NCBI GenBank assembly: GCA_963807235.1
Contig: CAWEBF010000034.1
Coordinates: 1-64,000, forward strand
Direction of reading: 5' to 3'
Source of the DNA: CAWEBF01 sp963807235
GTDB lineage: Bacteria; Acidobacteriota; Vicinamibacteria; Vicinamibacterales; UBA2999
DNA length: 64,000 nucleotides
Positions 7,820 to 18,070 of the stretch are shown in pieces; the first letter of the stretch is position 1; every line of letters begins with the position of its first letter. A program made the translations under genes and the position numbers. The notes beneath the pieces were generated by a model. That model was given only the letters and a program-made list of their open reading frames with translations, did no database searches and was not told the origin of the DNA.

Positions 7820-8411
7820 TCGCCCACGCCGTCACGCTGAGCAGGCTCGGAATCGCCGCGGCGTTCGTCGTCTGTCTCGCGCGCGCGGTGCAGGACGGCG
7901 GGCTCACGACCGGGTGGACGGTCCTGCTCATCGCGATCGCCGTCCTGGAGGAGGCGACCGACATCGTCGACGGCGTGATCGCCCGGCGGCTCGGAACGGC
8001 GGGCCCGCGTCGGCGGCATCCTGGATCCGCTGTGCGATTCGCTGAGCCGCCTGGCGATGTACTTCGCCTCGCGCTCTGCGGGCTCGTGACGATCGCCGTG
8101 CCGCTGGTGATGACGGGACGCGACATCGTGGTGTCGTACGTCAGGATCTTCAGCGCGCTGACCGGCGGCCGCACCTCGGCGCGGGTCTCCGGCAAGCTGA
8201 AAGCCATCGTGCAGGGCTCGGGCGCCCCGCTGCTCGTGCTCGTGGCGTGGCAGCGCCCGCACCTGAGCCCCGAGGCCGCGGATCGCTGGACGACGTGGAT
8301 CGCCGTCGCGGTGATCGCCGTCACCGTCTGGAGCCTGTCGACTACCTGACCGCCGCGGCCTCCGCCTACCGTACCCGCAAGTGCATAGTCCGGCCGCCCT
8401 TGCCCCGGTGA
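7816..8411 (+). CDS. CDP-alcohol phosphatidyltransferase family protein, frameshifted
   Basis: ATG at 7816 overlaps the upstream stop (ATGA). The first helix is MIAHAVTLSRLGIAAAFVV. The family signature DG-xx-AR-x8-G-xxx-D-xxx-D is complete once a base is removed near 8005: DIVDGVIARRLGTA, then GGILDPLCDSLSR. Further helices and a second frame change near 8336 lead to VDYLTAAASAYRTRK and a stop at 8409-8411. The enzyme transfers a phosphatidyl or other CDP-linked headgroup to an alcohol acceptor in the inner membrane. The acceptor is not predictable. Length about 198 residues. Confidence 0.8.
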
Positions 8412-9176
8412 CGCGATCGCGACACCATGACGCGCCCGTGCTCAAGAACGAAGTTGCGATCGTGACCGGCGGCGGCGGGGTCCTCGGGGCCGCCATCGCG
8501 CGCAAGCTCGCCGACGCGGGCGCGACCGCGATCGTCTGCGGGCGCACGCAGGCTCCCCTCGAGCAGACCGTCGCCGAGATCGCCGGCCGAGGCGGCAACG
8601 CCGACTTCATCGTGGCCGACGTGACGCGCATCGAAGACTGGGAGAGGCTCGTCGACGAGACGCAGCGCCGCGCCGGCGCGCCCGTCTCGATCCTCGTCAA
8701 CAACGCCGCGAGGTTCGTGTGGCGGGCGTTCCGCGACTGGGATCCCACGCGCGTTCGAGGACGTCGTGCGCAGCAACCTGCTGTCGGTGATGTACGGGTC
8801 CCGCGCCGTCATCGACGCGATGCAGTCGCGCGGCGGCGGGTGCATCGTGAACATCTCGTCGATCCACGGAATCGTCGGCGACAAGAACGTCGCGCCGCAC
8901 GTCGCGACCAAGTTCGGCCTGAACGGCCTCACGCTCGCCCTCGCCCAGGACCTGAAGGACCACCGCATCCGCGTCAACGCGGTTTGTCCCGGCGCCGTCG
9001 AGCGCGACCCCAAGAAGGCCGCGGTCCTCCTCAAGGAGTGGCCGTCGGCGCGTCCTCTGCTCGCGGACGAAGTGGCGGACGTGGTCGTGTTCCTGGCCTC
9101 CCCGGCGGCCCGGGCGGTCAACGGGGCGCTGATCCCGGTCTACGGAAAGACCATGCCCTCGGTCCGCACGATCTGA
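8408..9176 (+). CDS. short-chain dehydrogenase/reductase with catalytic Tyr replaced by His, frameshifted
   Basis: The Rossmann start TGGGGVLGAAIA (about residues 21-32), the NNAA block (about 97) and SSIHG (about 150) identify a classical SDR. The active-site YxxxK appears as HVATK, with CAC in place of TAC. Either this is a one-base consensus error or the enzyme lacks the catalytic tyrosine. I took GTG 8408 because it overlaps the previous stop (GTGA); GTG 8438, giving MLKNEVAIVTGG, fits the usual SDR length better. One frame change lies near 8755. The substrate is unknown. Confidence 0.75.
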
Positions 9177-9183
9177 GCACGAC

Positions 9184-10887
9184 GTGCGAGCAATCGCGGC
9201 GCTCCTGCTGATCACGGGCCTCGCTGCCGGCCAGAGCTCGCGCTCGACGGCGGAGTCGCGCGCGGAGACGACCGCCGGCGGCCGGTCGCGGCTCGTCGTC
9301 ATGCTCGTGGTCGACCAGCTCGCGTCCGAAGTGCTCCGCACGGCCTGGCCGCACCTCGGGCCCGACGGCTTCAAGCGTCTCGCGCGCGAAGGCGCCTTCT
9401 GGCCCGACGCCCTCTACGACCATGCCTGTTCCGAGACGGGGCCGGGACACGCCTCGCTCTCGACCGGCGCCTCGCCCGCGATGCACGGAATCGTCGGCAA
9501 CGAATGGATCGACTCCTCGACCGGCGTCGTCGTGGGCTGCGTCGACGACCCGGACGTGCAGGCGGTCGGCGGCCACGCGGGCATGCGCGGCGCGAGCGCC
9601 CACCGGCTGCTCGCGCCGACGCTCGGCGAGGCGATGGAGGAGGCGCGTCTCGGCACGCGAATCGTGACGGTCGTCGATCAAGGACCGCTCGGCGATCCTG
9701 CCGGCGGGACCGATGGGCTACGCCGTCTGGTTCGATCGAAAAGGCGGACGCGTTCGTCTCGAGCCTCGCGTTCCAGCCGCCGACGGCTTCCTCGCAGAAT
9801 CCACTCGCGCCGTTCGAATGGATCGAGCAGCCTCAACGAGCTCCCCGGGATCGAGAAGTACGCCGGCTACCTCTGGGTGAAGGTCAGGACCCCCCGAGGC
9901 GTACGCCGATCTCGGACCCGACGACGATCCGGTCGAGTCCGTTCGCGACGGCTCGCGGAAGTTCCCTCACGACCTCCGCCGCAAGCGCTTCGCCTCGCAT
10001 CCGGCCTGGGTCGAAGCGGTCTGCGCCTCGCCGGCGGGGCTCGAGCTCATGTTCGCGGCGGCGCGGTTCCTGATCGAGCGGGCCGGCCTCGGCACGCGAC
10101 GACGCGACCGATTTCCTCGGCGATCTCGCTCTCTTCGAACGACCTCGTCGGACACCTCTACGGCCCCGAGAGCCACGAGGTGCGCGACATCACGATCCGC
10201 ACGGACCGGATGCTCGCGGACTTCCTGGCGCGACCTCGACCGAATCGCCGGGAAGGGCCGGTGGCACGTCATCCTGAGCGCGGACCACGGCGTCGGGCCC
10301 GATTCCCGAGGCGCTCGCGCGGCGCGGCGTCCCCGCGGGCCGCGTGAGCGCCGACAAGCTCAAGATCGCGATCGAGGGCGGGCTCCGGGAGTCCTACGGC
10401 GCGGCGCCGGAGTCCCGGCACTGGGTCAAGCGGACCCTCGACGCCGACGTCCTCCTCGACCGGGCGCTCCTCGGCGAGAAGAAGATCGCGCTGACGCGGC
10501 GCAGGATCGCGCGGCGGAGGCCGCGCTCGGCGTATCCCGGAGTCGCGGAGGCGATCCCGATCCATCGCGTCTTCGACGGCACGCTGTCCGCAAAGCCCGA
10601 TCCACGACGCGGTGCGGCACGCCCAGGCCGAATCGCGCTCCGTCGACGTCTACGTCGTGCCCAAGCCCCACTGGCTCTTCGGCGCGAGCCGCGCGAACCA
10701 CGGCACGCCGCACGAATATGACCGCCGCGTCCCGCTGTTCCTCTGCGGGCCCGGCATCAGGCCGGGATACCAGAGCGCCGCCGCCGTCGCGCCGGCTTCC
10801 GGAGTGGTCACGATCGCCGCGGCGCTCGGAATCGCGCCTCCCGCGAAGGCGAACCACCCGGTGCTGCAAGAAGCGCTGCTGCGATAG
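9184..10887 (+). CDS. exported alkaline phosphatase-superfamily phosphodiesterase/phosphatase, frameshifted
   Basis: GTG 9184, 7 bases after the SDR stop, begins a signal peptide (MRAIAALLLITGLAAG). The metal and nucleophile motifs are in order: VVMLVVDQLASEVL, CSETGPGHASLSTGASP with the threonine nucleophile near residue 84, MHGIVGNEW, LSSNDLVGHLYGPESHE, then HVILSADHGVGP. The C-terminal part holds WLFGASRANHGTPHEYDRRV, with the final metal histidine, and IRPGYQS. The layout matches PafA-type Thr alkaline phosphatases, which hydrolyse phosphomonoesters and some diesters in the periplasm. Length about 565 residues; at least six single-base indels break it. Confidence 0.8.
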
Positions 10888-10895
10888 GGTGCGCT

Positions 10896-11053
10896 GGAGC
10901 GCAGTCCGGGTCGAGCCGAAGGCTCGACCGGCTGTTAGCCGAGGCGTCGACGAAGTCGCGCCTCGGCCTTCAAGGACGAGCCGCGCGCGCCGCTTCGCGG
11001 ACGCCCGGCTCGGCAGGCGGTCCTCGCTACGCGAGCGGCACGCACTGCGCTCC
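10896..11053. repeat. palindromic intergenic element, family C copy 1
   Basis: Begins GGAGCGCAGTCCGGGTCGAG and ends in the inverse, ACTGCGCTCC. Between the ends are several short hairpins (GCCGAAGGC, CCGAGGCG with CGCCTCGG, GCTACGCGAGC). Related elements with the same ends lie at 28963-29140 and, truncated, at 30303-30381. All three directly follow a stop codon, as extended REP or terminator-like elements do. Confidence 0.65.
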
Positions 11054-11087
11054 ATCGCGATAGAATGGGACGTCGTCGGGCGTCGCC

Positions 11088-11629
11088 ATGACGAGGACGA
11101 ACAACACCGCTCACGCCGGGTCGTCGTGGATCTGCACCACGTCCTCGCTCCGTCACGACCAGAAGGTCACCGAGCGGCGCCGTCCACGTCCGGCGCGCCG
11201 CCGCCTCACCCCGTCGACGCGTCCGCGGCGGCGGCCACGCTGCTCGTGCTCGTGCGTCCTGGTCTCGAGCAGCACGTTCTGGGCGTTCCTCTGGTGGGAC
11301 GACGTCGTGCGCCAGAAGTTCTTTCCGCGGCGCGGCCCGGGCACGCTCGTGATGTCGGGCCTTGTTCGCGTGGGGCCTCCTCACGCAGATCGTCGGGCCG
11401 CTGCGGCTCGTGCGCGGCGCTCCAGCTCACGGGCCGGCTTCGCATCGCGCTGACGCTCCGCATGGTCGTCGAGTGGACGCTCACGGGCATCGGAACGCAT
11501 CGCATGGTGGCTCGCGTCCGAGCGACATCTCGGGCTGGTTCGCGCTGCTCGCGGGCCTCCTCCTCCTGCCCGCGTTCGTGCCTGTTCCAGCTCGCGCGCG
11601 CCGCGGTGCGGGCGGACGGCGATCAGTAG
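11088..11629 (+). CDS. hypothetical membrane protein, heavily frameshifted
   Basis: Three frames contribute believable segments: a hydrophobic stretch leading into TFWAFLWWDDVVRQKFF and PRRGPGTLVMSG, then FAWGLLTQIVGPLRL, LRIALTLRMVVEWTLTGIG and finally ISGWFALLAGLLLLPAFV before the tail ARAAVRADGDQ. Together they suggest a small integral membrane protein with about four helices. The N-terminal third is not convincing in any frame, so the start at 11088 is provisional. No family recognised. It lies between an intergenic palindrome and the CinA-like gene. Confidence 0.35.
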
Positions 11630-11659
11630 ATGGCTCGATCGGCTCGGTAGAATCGTGCG

Positions 11660-12392
11660 ATGACCCGAATCGCCGAGATCGTGATCATCGGGAACGAGAT
11701 CCTGAGCGGGAAGGTTCCCGACGACAACGGCCCGTTCCTCGTCCGCGAGCTGCGGGCGCTCGGCGTGCAGCTCGAGCGGATCACCGTGATCCCCGACCAC
11801 GTCCCGACGATCGCGAGCGACGGTCGCGGAGGCCTCGCGGCCGCGCGGTGTTCGTGATCACGACCGGAGGCGTCGGCCCGACCCTCGACGACCTGACGTT
11901 CGAAGGAGTCGCCGCGGCCTTCCAGGTTCCGCTCCGCCGCTTCGACGAAATGGTCGGCGATCATCGCAGGCGTTCTTCAAGGGGAAGACGACCGAGGCGC
12001 ACATGAAGATGGCGCAGCTCCCCGCCGAGAGCGAGCTCGTCTTCAGCGAGGGCCTGCTCTTCCCCGTCGTGCGGGTCCGCAACGTCTACGTCTTTCCCGG
12101 GAGCCCCGAGCTCCTGCGGAAGAAGTTCCTCGCGATCCGCGAGCGGTTCCGCGAGGCGCCGTTCGTCCTGCGCCGGGTGTTCACGCGGCTCGAGGAAGGG
12201 CAGATCTCGGACGCGCTCGACCGGGTCCACGCCGACGTCCCGACCGTCGGGATCGGCTCGTACCCGCTCCTCGAAACCTCGCGAGTACTCGGTCCAGATC
12301 ACGCTCGAATCGAAGGACCGGGCCGAGGTCGAGCGAGGCGCTCATCCGGCTGCTGGCTCCTCGATCCGGCCAGCATCGTGAGCGTCGAGTGA
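11660..12392 (+). CDS. molybdopterin-binding (MoaB/Mog-like) domain protein, CinA N-terminal type, frameshifted
   Basis: The opening MTRIAEIVIIGNEILSGKV is the typical start of CinA and of the FAD-synthetase-associated molybdopterin-binding domain. After one break the key loop FVITTGGVGPTLDDLT appears near residue 68. KMAQLPAES, VYVFPGSPELLRKKF and FPVVRVRNVYVF follow. Full CinA proteins carry a C-terminal nicotinamide-nucleotide amidase domain. Here the product is about 244 residues with an extra alpha/beta tail (DALDRVHADVPTVGIGSYP), as in stand-alone competence/damage-inducible A-like proteins. The biochemical role is unsettled. Confidence 0.75.
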
Positions 12393-12498
12393 CGGAGCGC
12401 GGAGCTCGGACGTCCGTCGGGGTCGCCGAGCGAAGCGAAGGGTCGGTGAGGTCGCCGGCACGGCGTTCTTCCCCTGTCGCGGAGTCCTAAGATCGACC

Positions 12499-13334
12499 AT
12501 GAAGATCTTCATCGATTCGGCCGATCTCGATCAGATCCGCGAAGCGTTCTCGTGGGGCATCGTCGACGGCATCACGACGAACCCGTCGCTCATCAAGAAG
12601 GCCGTCGAGAAGACGAAGGCCTCGGGCGAGAACATCTCGCTCGAGGACTACATCTGCCGGGTCCTCGAGACCGCCGGCGACGCGCCGGTGAGCCTCGAAG
12701 TGATCGGCACGACCGAGGAGGAGATGACGGCGCAGGGACGCTTCCTGTTCCGGCCGCTTCAATCCCGTCGCTCACAACGTCGTCGTGAAGATCCCCGTGA
12801 ACCCGGGCTGCGAGCCGAACTACGCGCGTCGCTGGGACGGGCTCAAGTCGATCCGCACGCTCGCGAGCGAGGGCATCCCGATCAACACGACGCTGATCTT
12901 CACGCCCGAGCAGGCGATGCTCGCGGCGAAGGCCGGCGCCGTCGTACGTCTCGCCGTTCGCCGGGCGCATCGACGACGACCTCCGGAAGAAGGCGGGCGC
13001 TGCCCGGCGGCAAGTCCGACTACTTCCCGTCGGCGGGGTCCAGAAGGACGGCAAGCCCGTCGACGACGGCGGCATCGCGTCGGGCGTCCAGCTCGTCCGC
13101 GAGATCGTCGCGCTGTTCGAGAACTATCACTTCGAGTGCGAGGTCCTCGCCGCGAGCCTCCGCCACCCGCGCCAGGTGCGCGAGTGCGCGCTCGCGGGCG
13201 CGGACGTCTCGACGATCCCGTTCGAGGTCCTGCGCGAGATGCTCGAGCACCACAAGACCGTCGAGGGCATGAAGGCCTTCGTCGCCGACGTCGTGCCCGA
13301 GTACTCGAACCTGTTCAAGAAGGCGAAGCCTTGA
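12499..13334 (+). CDS. transaldolase (FSA/TalC-like), frameshifted
   Basis: The opening MKIFIDSADLDQIREAFSWG and GITTNPSLIKKA are diagnostic for the small transaldolase/fructose-6-phosphate aldolase group. The Schiff-base lysine lies in NVVVKIPVN near residue 96. INTTLIFTPEQA, SPFAGRIDDD, EVLAASLRHPRQV and STIPFEVL follow. The enzyme transfers a dihydroxyacetone unit in the non-oxidative pentose phosphate pathway. Length is about 278 residues, longer than E. coli FSA (220) but usual for this subgroup with an insertion after the first strands. Three indels (near 12760, 12945 and 13000) break the frame. Confidence 0.85.
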
Positions 13335-13939
13335 CCGACGACGACCGCCCGCCTCTCATCGAGCGGGCGCGCGCGCGGAGACTGGGACGCGATCGAGGAC
13401 CTCGTCTCGGGGACGATCGCCCCGACGTTCGACGCGGCGCTCCACCTCTTCGGTGATCCCGACCGGGCGGCGCCCGCGGCCGAGGAGGCGCTCCTCGCGC
13501 TGCTGCATCGCCGTGCGGCGCGGCGAGCTCGCCGAGCGGCGATCCGCTCGACGCTGACGGGCGGATCGCCTCGCCGCAGCCGCGGCGGCCGCGAAGGCGG
13601 ACCCGTTCCCGCGGGGCCTCGCGCCCGACGACCTCGTGCGCGATCGGCGCTGCGGCCCGACGACGCGCGCCGCGCCGCGCGATCGGGAGGCTCGCGCGGC
13701 GGATCGGGTCGCCGCGGTCCTCGCCTTCGCGCTCGACCTCGAGCCGCGCCGACCTCGCGTCACGCGCTCGGCCGCCCGACGCCGGACATGCCGCGGCCGC
13801 GGTCGACCGCGTGCTCGCCGCGATCCCTCACGAGCGGCCCGCCGAGGCCTTCCGCGACATCCTCGACGCGCGCGCCTCGCGTGCGCGCGTGCCCCCCGAC
13901 CTCGAGGAGCGGGTCCTGGACCGCTACGAGAAGAGCTAG
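13331..13939 (+). CDS. hypothetical protein, helical, weakly sigma-factor-like N-terminus, frameshifted
   Basis: TTG at 13331 overlaps the transaldolase stop as TTGA. The first segment reads LTDDDRPPLIERARA, then after correction DWDAIEDLVSGTIAPTFDA and LHLFGDPDRAAPAAEEALLA. The spacing of charged and hydrophobic residues recalls region 2 of ECF sigma factors, without the aromatic promoter-melting positions. The C-terminal part is AAAVDRVLAAIPHERPAEAF and DLEERVLDRYEKS. The middle is too damaged by indels to read. Only an all-helical protein of about 200 residues is supported. Confidence 0.4.
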
Positions 13940-13948
13940 GTAGGGACC

Positions 13949-13993
13949 ACCACCGACGCGCACTACGCACGCGTTGGGGACCCCGGACCGGCT
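13949..13993. repeat. dispersed GC-rich hairpin repeat (family D)
   Basis: The core GCGCACTACGCACGCG is followed by TTGGGGACCCCGGACCGG. It is a third occurrence of the hairpin-plus-GGGGACCCCGG signature found near 1450-1490 and 1809-1850. It lies just after a stop codon and before the C-terminal end of the convergent methyltransferase gene. Confidence 0.5.
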
Positions 13994-14023
13994 TCAGCGG
14001 CTCTTTCTCGTGGCTGTCCGAGT

Positions 14024-15187
14024 TCATGCCGCCTGAAGCCGGCGGTCCCTCGACCGCTCCGAGCACGTGCCTCGCGACGAACGCCCCATCCCCAACCCCG
14101 GACGAGGGGACGCCGGCTGGCTCGCGGCCGGGGCATGGGTCGCCCGGAACGAGTCCGGCCCGTCGGACTGGAGATCGGTCACCTCGAGGAAGACGAGATC
14201 CACCTCCTGGCCCGTCACGACCGGGAAGCCGTAGGTCCGGTTGACGTGCGGGCGGCGCGCCCGGAGCCTCGGCGCTGCCTCGACGAACTCCCGATGGGCC
14301 TCGAGCCGCGCGCGCGTCCGCGCTGGTTGCCCGCATCTCGGGCGCGCGGCGGAGCGCCTGCGCGATCGCGGGCACGAGCGCGGCGTCGCGCTCGATGCCG
14401 ACGCTGCTCCGGCCGGACGCGAGCGCGGCCGCCAGCGTCGTGCCGGTTCCGGCGAACGGGTCGAGGACGCGTCGCCCTGTACACCGAGAACATCTGGACG
14501 AGCCGCCACGGCAGCTCGAACGGGAACGCGGCGCTGCGCGCGCGCGTGTCCGCGATCCGCGAGGTCCTGCCGCGCGCCGACGAGGTCCGATCCAGACGTC
14601 CGAGAACCAGACGTTGCGCTCCTCCCAGAAGAAGGCGCTCCGGCGGCGCGCCGCCTTCTCCTCGGCGCTCGTCGAACGCGCGCTTGCCGCCCTTCCGGAA
14701 GATCAGGACGTACTCGTGCTCGTACGTCACGTAGGCGCCGGCGGGCAGCATTCCCGAGCCCATGAACTTGTTCGGGGCGTTCGTCGGCTTCCGCCAGAGG
14801 ATGTCCGGAAGCGGCGTGAAGCCCGCGCGCGTCATGCCGAGGACGATGCGGGCGTGGTTCGGGAAGAGCCGGAAGTCGCCGCCGGCCGTCCGCGTCGCGT
14901 CGCCGACGTTGATGCACGCGATGCCGCCCGGGGACGAGCGACGCGGCAGCACTCGGCCCAGACCCGGTCGAGCTCGGCGTGCATCGCCTCGAAAGCGGCG
15001 TCCCACGTCGCCCGCAGCGAGGCCTCCGCGATCGCGGGCGCCAGCTCGCCGAACGATGCCGTCCCACATCTCGATCATGGGGTACGGCGGCGACGTGACG
15101 ACGAGGTGGACCGACGCGTCGGCGACGCCGCTGCAGCGCGCGCGCGTCGCCCGAGGAGCACGCGGTGGCTGGTGACGAATCGGTCAT
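14024..15187 (-). CDS. site-specific DNA methyltransferase (beta-class N4/N6 type), frameshifted
   Basis: ATG at 15187 overlaps the upstream hydrolase stop (ATGA). Motif IV appears as VVTSPPYPMIEMWD near residue 37. It is followed by GGIACINVGDATRT and PNHARIVLGMTRAGF. Motif I, DPFAGTGTT, comes late, near residue 240, with SVGIERD beyond it. The order catalytic SPPY first, SAM-binding FxGxG second is that of beta-class amino-methyltransferases. A specificity-like middle and the tail NRTYGFPVVTGQEVDLVFLE complete about 388 residues. No restriction endonuclease is seen next to it, so it may be an orphan methyltransferase. Confidence 0.8.
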   Translation of the reverse strand: MTDSSPATACSSGDARALQRRRRRVGPPRRHVAAVPHDRDVGRHRSASWRPRSRRPRCGRRGTPLSRRCTPSSTGSGPSAAASLVPGRHRVHQRRRRDADGRRRLPALPEPRPHRPRHDARGLHAASGHPLAEADERPEQVHGLGNAARRRLRDVRARVRPDLPEGRQARVRRAPRRRRRAAGAPSSGRSATSGSRTSGSDLVGARQDLADRGHARAQRRVPVRAAVAARPDVLGVQGDASSTRSPEPARRWRPRSRPAGAASASSATPRSCPRSRRRSAARPRCGQPARTRARLEAHREFVEAAPRLRARRPHVNRTYGFPVVTGQEVDLVFLEVTDLQSDGPDSFRATHAPAASQPASPRPGLGMGRSSRGTCSERSRDRRLQAA

Positions 15188-16345
15188 CCCCGCGCGGAAC
15201 CCGCGCGCGAGGTTCTAGCACCGCCTCCGCCACGGCCTTCCCGACGACGGCCGCGCCCGCCGGCGTGAAGTGCCAGAAGTCGTAGAAGGTCGCGAGGCTC
15301 GGCTCGAGCCGCGGCATCAGGTCGACCTGCTGCGATTCCGAGCTCGTCGGCAGACCGCCGCGACGCGGCGGTCGACGAGATCGACGAGCCGCGAGACGAT
15401 CTCGAACGAGTAGTAACTGGTCGACGACGCCCGCGTACGGGTTGCCCGCCGCGCCATGCCAGAAGTGCGCGAGCTCCTCGGGCGAGTACCGGTCCTTCCG
15501 GAACCAGGGCTGACGGACGACGATCACGCGCGGCACGCGCTTGCGGACGTCCTCGAGCATCTCGCGGAAGCCGGCGCTCGAAGTGGTCGAGCATCGCGCG
15601 CCGGATCCGGCATCTCGGTCAGGATCGTCTTCGCGTTCCGCCGCATCTCGCGGGCCTTGGCGAGGCGGGCGCCGGCGCCGTGGCGGACCTCGACCGGCCG
15701 GAGGTGCTTCGCGCGGAAGCCGGCGGAGGAGCTCCGCCGATCGCGGTCCGGCCCGGGCGCGAGCCCGAACGGCCCGTAGGGGTGCACGTCGAAGATCACG
15801 GCGGCCGGGCCCGGCTTCTCCTCGATCGACGCGGGCGCGCCTTTCGCGAGCCAGTTCGCGACGTTCGCCGCGCCGATCATGAACACGACGACGTCGAGCT
15901 TCGCGGTACCGGGGCAGGACTCTGCGTGAGGACCTCGTCGATCGACTCGGCGCTCACGAGCGAGCGGCCGATCGAGCCGACGTGGACGTGGGCGGCGCCG
16001 AGCGCGCGCGAGGGCCTCGGGCTGTCGAGAGCTCGCGCTTCAGGACCTCGGGCCAGGTCGAGGGCTGGTCGAGGAAGTAGCACTCGGCCGCGCTCCCGCC
16101 GGCGACGAGGATCCGGTACGTCGCGCGCGAGTCCGCCGGCGGTTCGTCGCCGCGCTCGCCCTCCGAGTTGACCTCGAACCGCACGAGCGCCTCCTGGCTC
16201 GGGAGCACGCGCGCGGTCGGTGTGCATGTGGAGCCGGTGGCCGGGCCGCCAGACCGCGTAGCTCGGCGCGCGCGCGGATCCACGCGCGCGCGAGCGAGCT
16301 CGAGGACGACGAGCAGGACGCAGCGAGCGCGAGCGCGCGAGCCAC
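15184..16345 (-). CDS. SGNH/GDSL-type hydrolase with N-terminal membrane anchor, frameshifted
   Basis: GTG 16345 opens a hydrophobic helix (MARALALAASCVLLVVLELA in corrected frame). The block I region reads YRILVAGGSAAECYFLDQ, a GDS variant with the nucleophilic serine kept. FMIGAANVANWL follows in the block III position, and DFWHFTPAGAAVVGKAVAE near the end supplies the Asp/His pair of block V. Such membrane-anchored SGNH proteins often act as O-acetylesterases or acyl transferases on envelope polysaccharides. The neighbour upstream is a polysaccharide flippase 16 bases away. The exact end is blurred by an indel near 15210; the stop chosen overlaps the methyltransferase start. Confidence 0.65.
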
Positions 16346-16360
16346 CCAGAGTGACGCGCG

Positions 16361-17917
16361 TCACGAGGCGCGGCTTCCTCGCGAGGCGAAGAGCCGCTTG
16401 AGGCGCGCCCGGCGCGTCGACGTACGGGTCGTTCCGGTAGACGAAGAAGACCCAGACGACCGCGAAGACCGCCGTGCTCGCGACGCCGCAGAGGATGACG
16501 GGGACGCGGCCGTCGAGCGGCACGCCAGGCCTTGAGGAGGAAGAGGAAACGCGAGGACGGGGACGGCCCCGATCAGCGCCTTCGGCCCCGACGTAGCCGA
16601 GCGTAGTGCCGCCACGGGACGCCGAACTCGCGGCACACGAGCACGAGCACGTAGAAGGCGAAGAGGGCGTCGCGGAATCGCGATCCCGAGCGCGACGCCC
16701 GGTCATTCCCATGGGCTGCACGAGGAGCGAGCCCGATCGCCACGTTGAGAGGCCCGAGACCAGGAACGCGACGGTCGCGCGCTCGGGCTTGCCCGAGGCC
16801 CATCAGGATCGGGAGCCCGACGCCGCGGACCGGCAGGAAGACGAAGTGCGAGAGCCATCAGGATCGCGTTGACGCGCCCCGCGCCCGCCGCAGTCGAACC
16901 GCTCGTCGCGGATCCACTCGCGGAGGAAGTCGGTGCCGAGCACCATCAGGTAGAGGCCCGCGACGAGGGCGAGCGAGAAGGCGATCTTGGACCACTGCAG
17001 GAACATGTCCTGGAGCTCCTTCTCGCGGCTCTTCGACCTTGAGCTTGATCGCGGTCGGCATCGCGACGGCGCCGATCGCGAGCACGAAGTCGGTCAGGAA
17101 GAGGACGAGCGCCGTGCCGTATCCGAACGCGGCGACGCTGCGTCTTCGGCCAGAACGCGCCGAGGATGAGCGGGCTCGTCTGGAACAGGAGCTTGTAGCC
17201 GATCGCGAACAAGAGCACGTACACGCTGAAGCCGACGATGCTGCGGACCTCCGCGCGGTCGAAGCCGTCGGAGCGAGAGGCGCGTCCCGGGATAGCGCCT
17301 CTTGACGACGGCGACGGAGATCGCGAACTCGAGGACCATCTGGATCGCCTGGATCGACGCGAGCACCGTGAGCGAGGCACGCATGCGCAGGCCAGATCGC
17401 GATCGAGCGCGAGCGCGGAGGGCGAGGCCGCCGATGCTGATCGACGTTGCGGACGAAGAAGTCCCGGTGCGCGGCCATGATCGCGGAGGGGACCTGGCTG
17501 GCGAAGCCGAAAGCGAGCTGCATGCACCATGATCAGAAAGGAAGCCCGCGCCTGGGCGGCCACCTCCGGACTGAGCTCGGCGCCGTGCGTGTAGATCCGG
17601 TCGAAGAACGGGTACATGGCGAGGCCCGGCCAGGACGGCGAGGGCCCCCATCATCAGGTAGAGCCCCATCGCGCTCGCGATCGAGCGGTTCAGGCGCTCC
17701 TGATCGCCGTGCGCAAGGTGTTGCGAGAACTCGCGGACGCTCGCCATCGGGACGCCGAGCGTCAGGAGCGACGAGGAAGCCCGTCATCGAGACGACGATC
17801 TGCCAGAGCCCCGTCGCGGAGTCGCCGAGGGCGTGGAAGAGGATGCGGCGGGAGGATGAATCCGGCCGCGATCTGGGCCAGGTTCAGCGCCCAATTGGAT
17901 CCGACGCTCTTCAGCAA
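16361..17917 (-). CDS. polysaccharide flippase (Wzx/MATE-like), frameshifted
   Basis: The N-terminus LKSVGSNWALNLAQIAAGFI is typical of Wzx-family exporters. A string of membrane helices follows: MASVREFSQHLAHGDQERLN between helices, GLYLMMGALAVLAGLAMYPF, IVGFSVYVLLFAIGYKLLF, LTDFVLAIGAVAMPTAIKL and FSLALVAGLYLMVLGTDFL. The protein probably flips lipid-linked oligosaccharide across the inner membrane. I chose TTG 17917 as start because no ATG or GTG precedes the conserved N-terminus. Eight or more frame changes occur in about 520 residues. It is transcribed away from the lipoprotein array; the 153-bp gap (17,918-18,070) is the shared promoter region. Confidence 0.7.
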
Positions 17918-18070
17918 ATCCGATTTCCTCGCCCTGATCGATCGGCCGGCGACGCCGTCCGGACTGCGCTTATACCAGTGAGCCTGCGAAGACTTGTTGG
18001 ACTTGCGGCGTCGCGATCCTGTAATCTCTGGTTCCCAGGCCTTGTTCTCAGAAGCGGAGCACAAGGTCCC

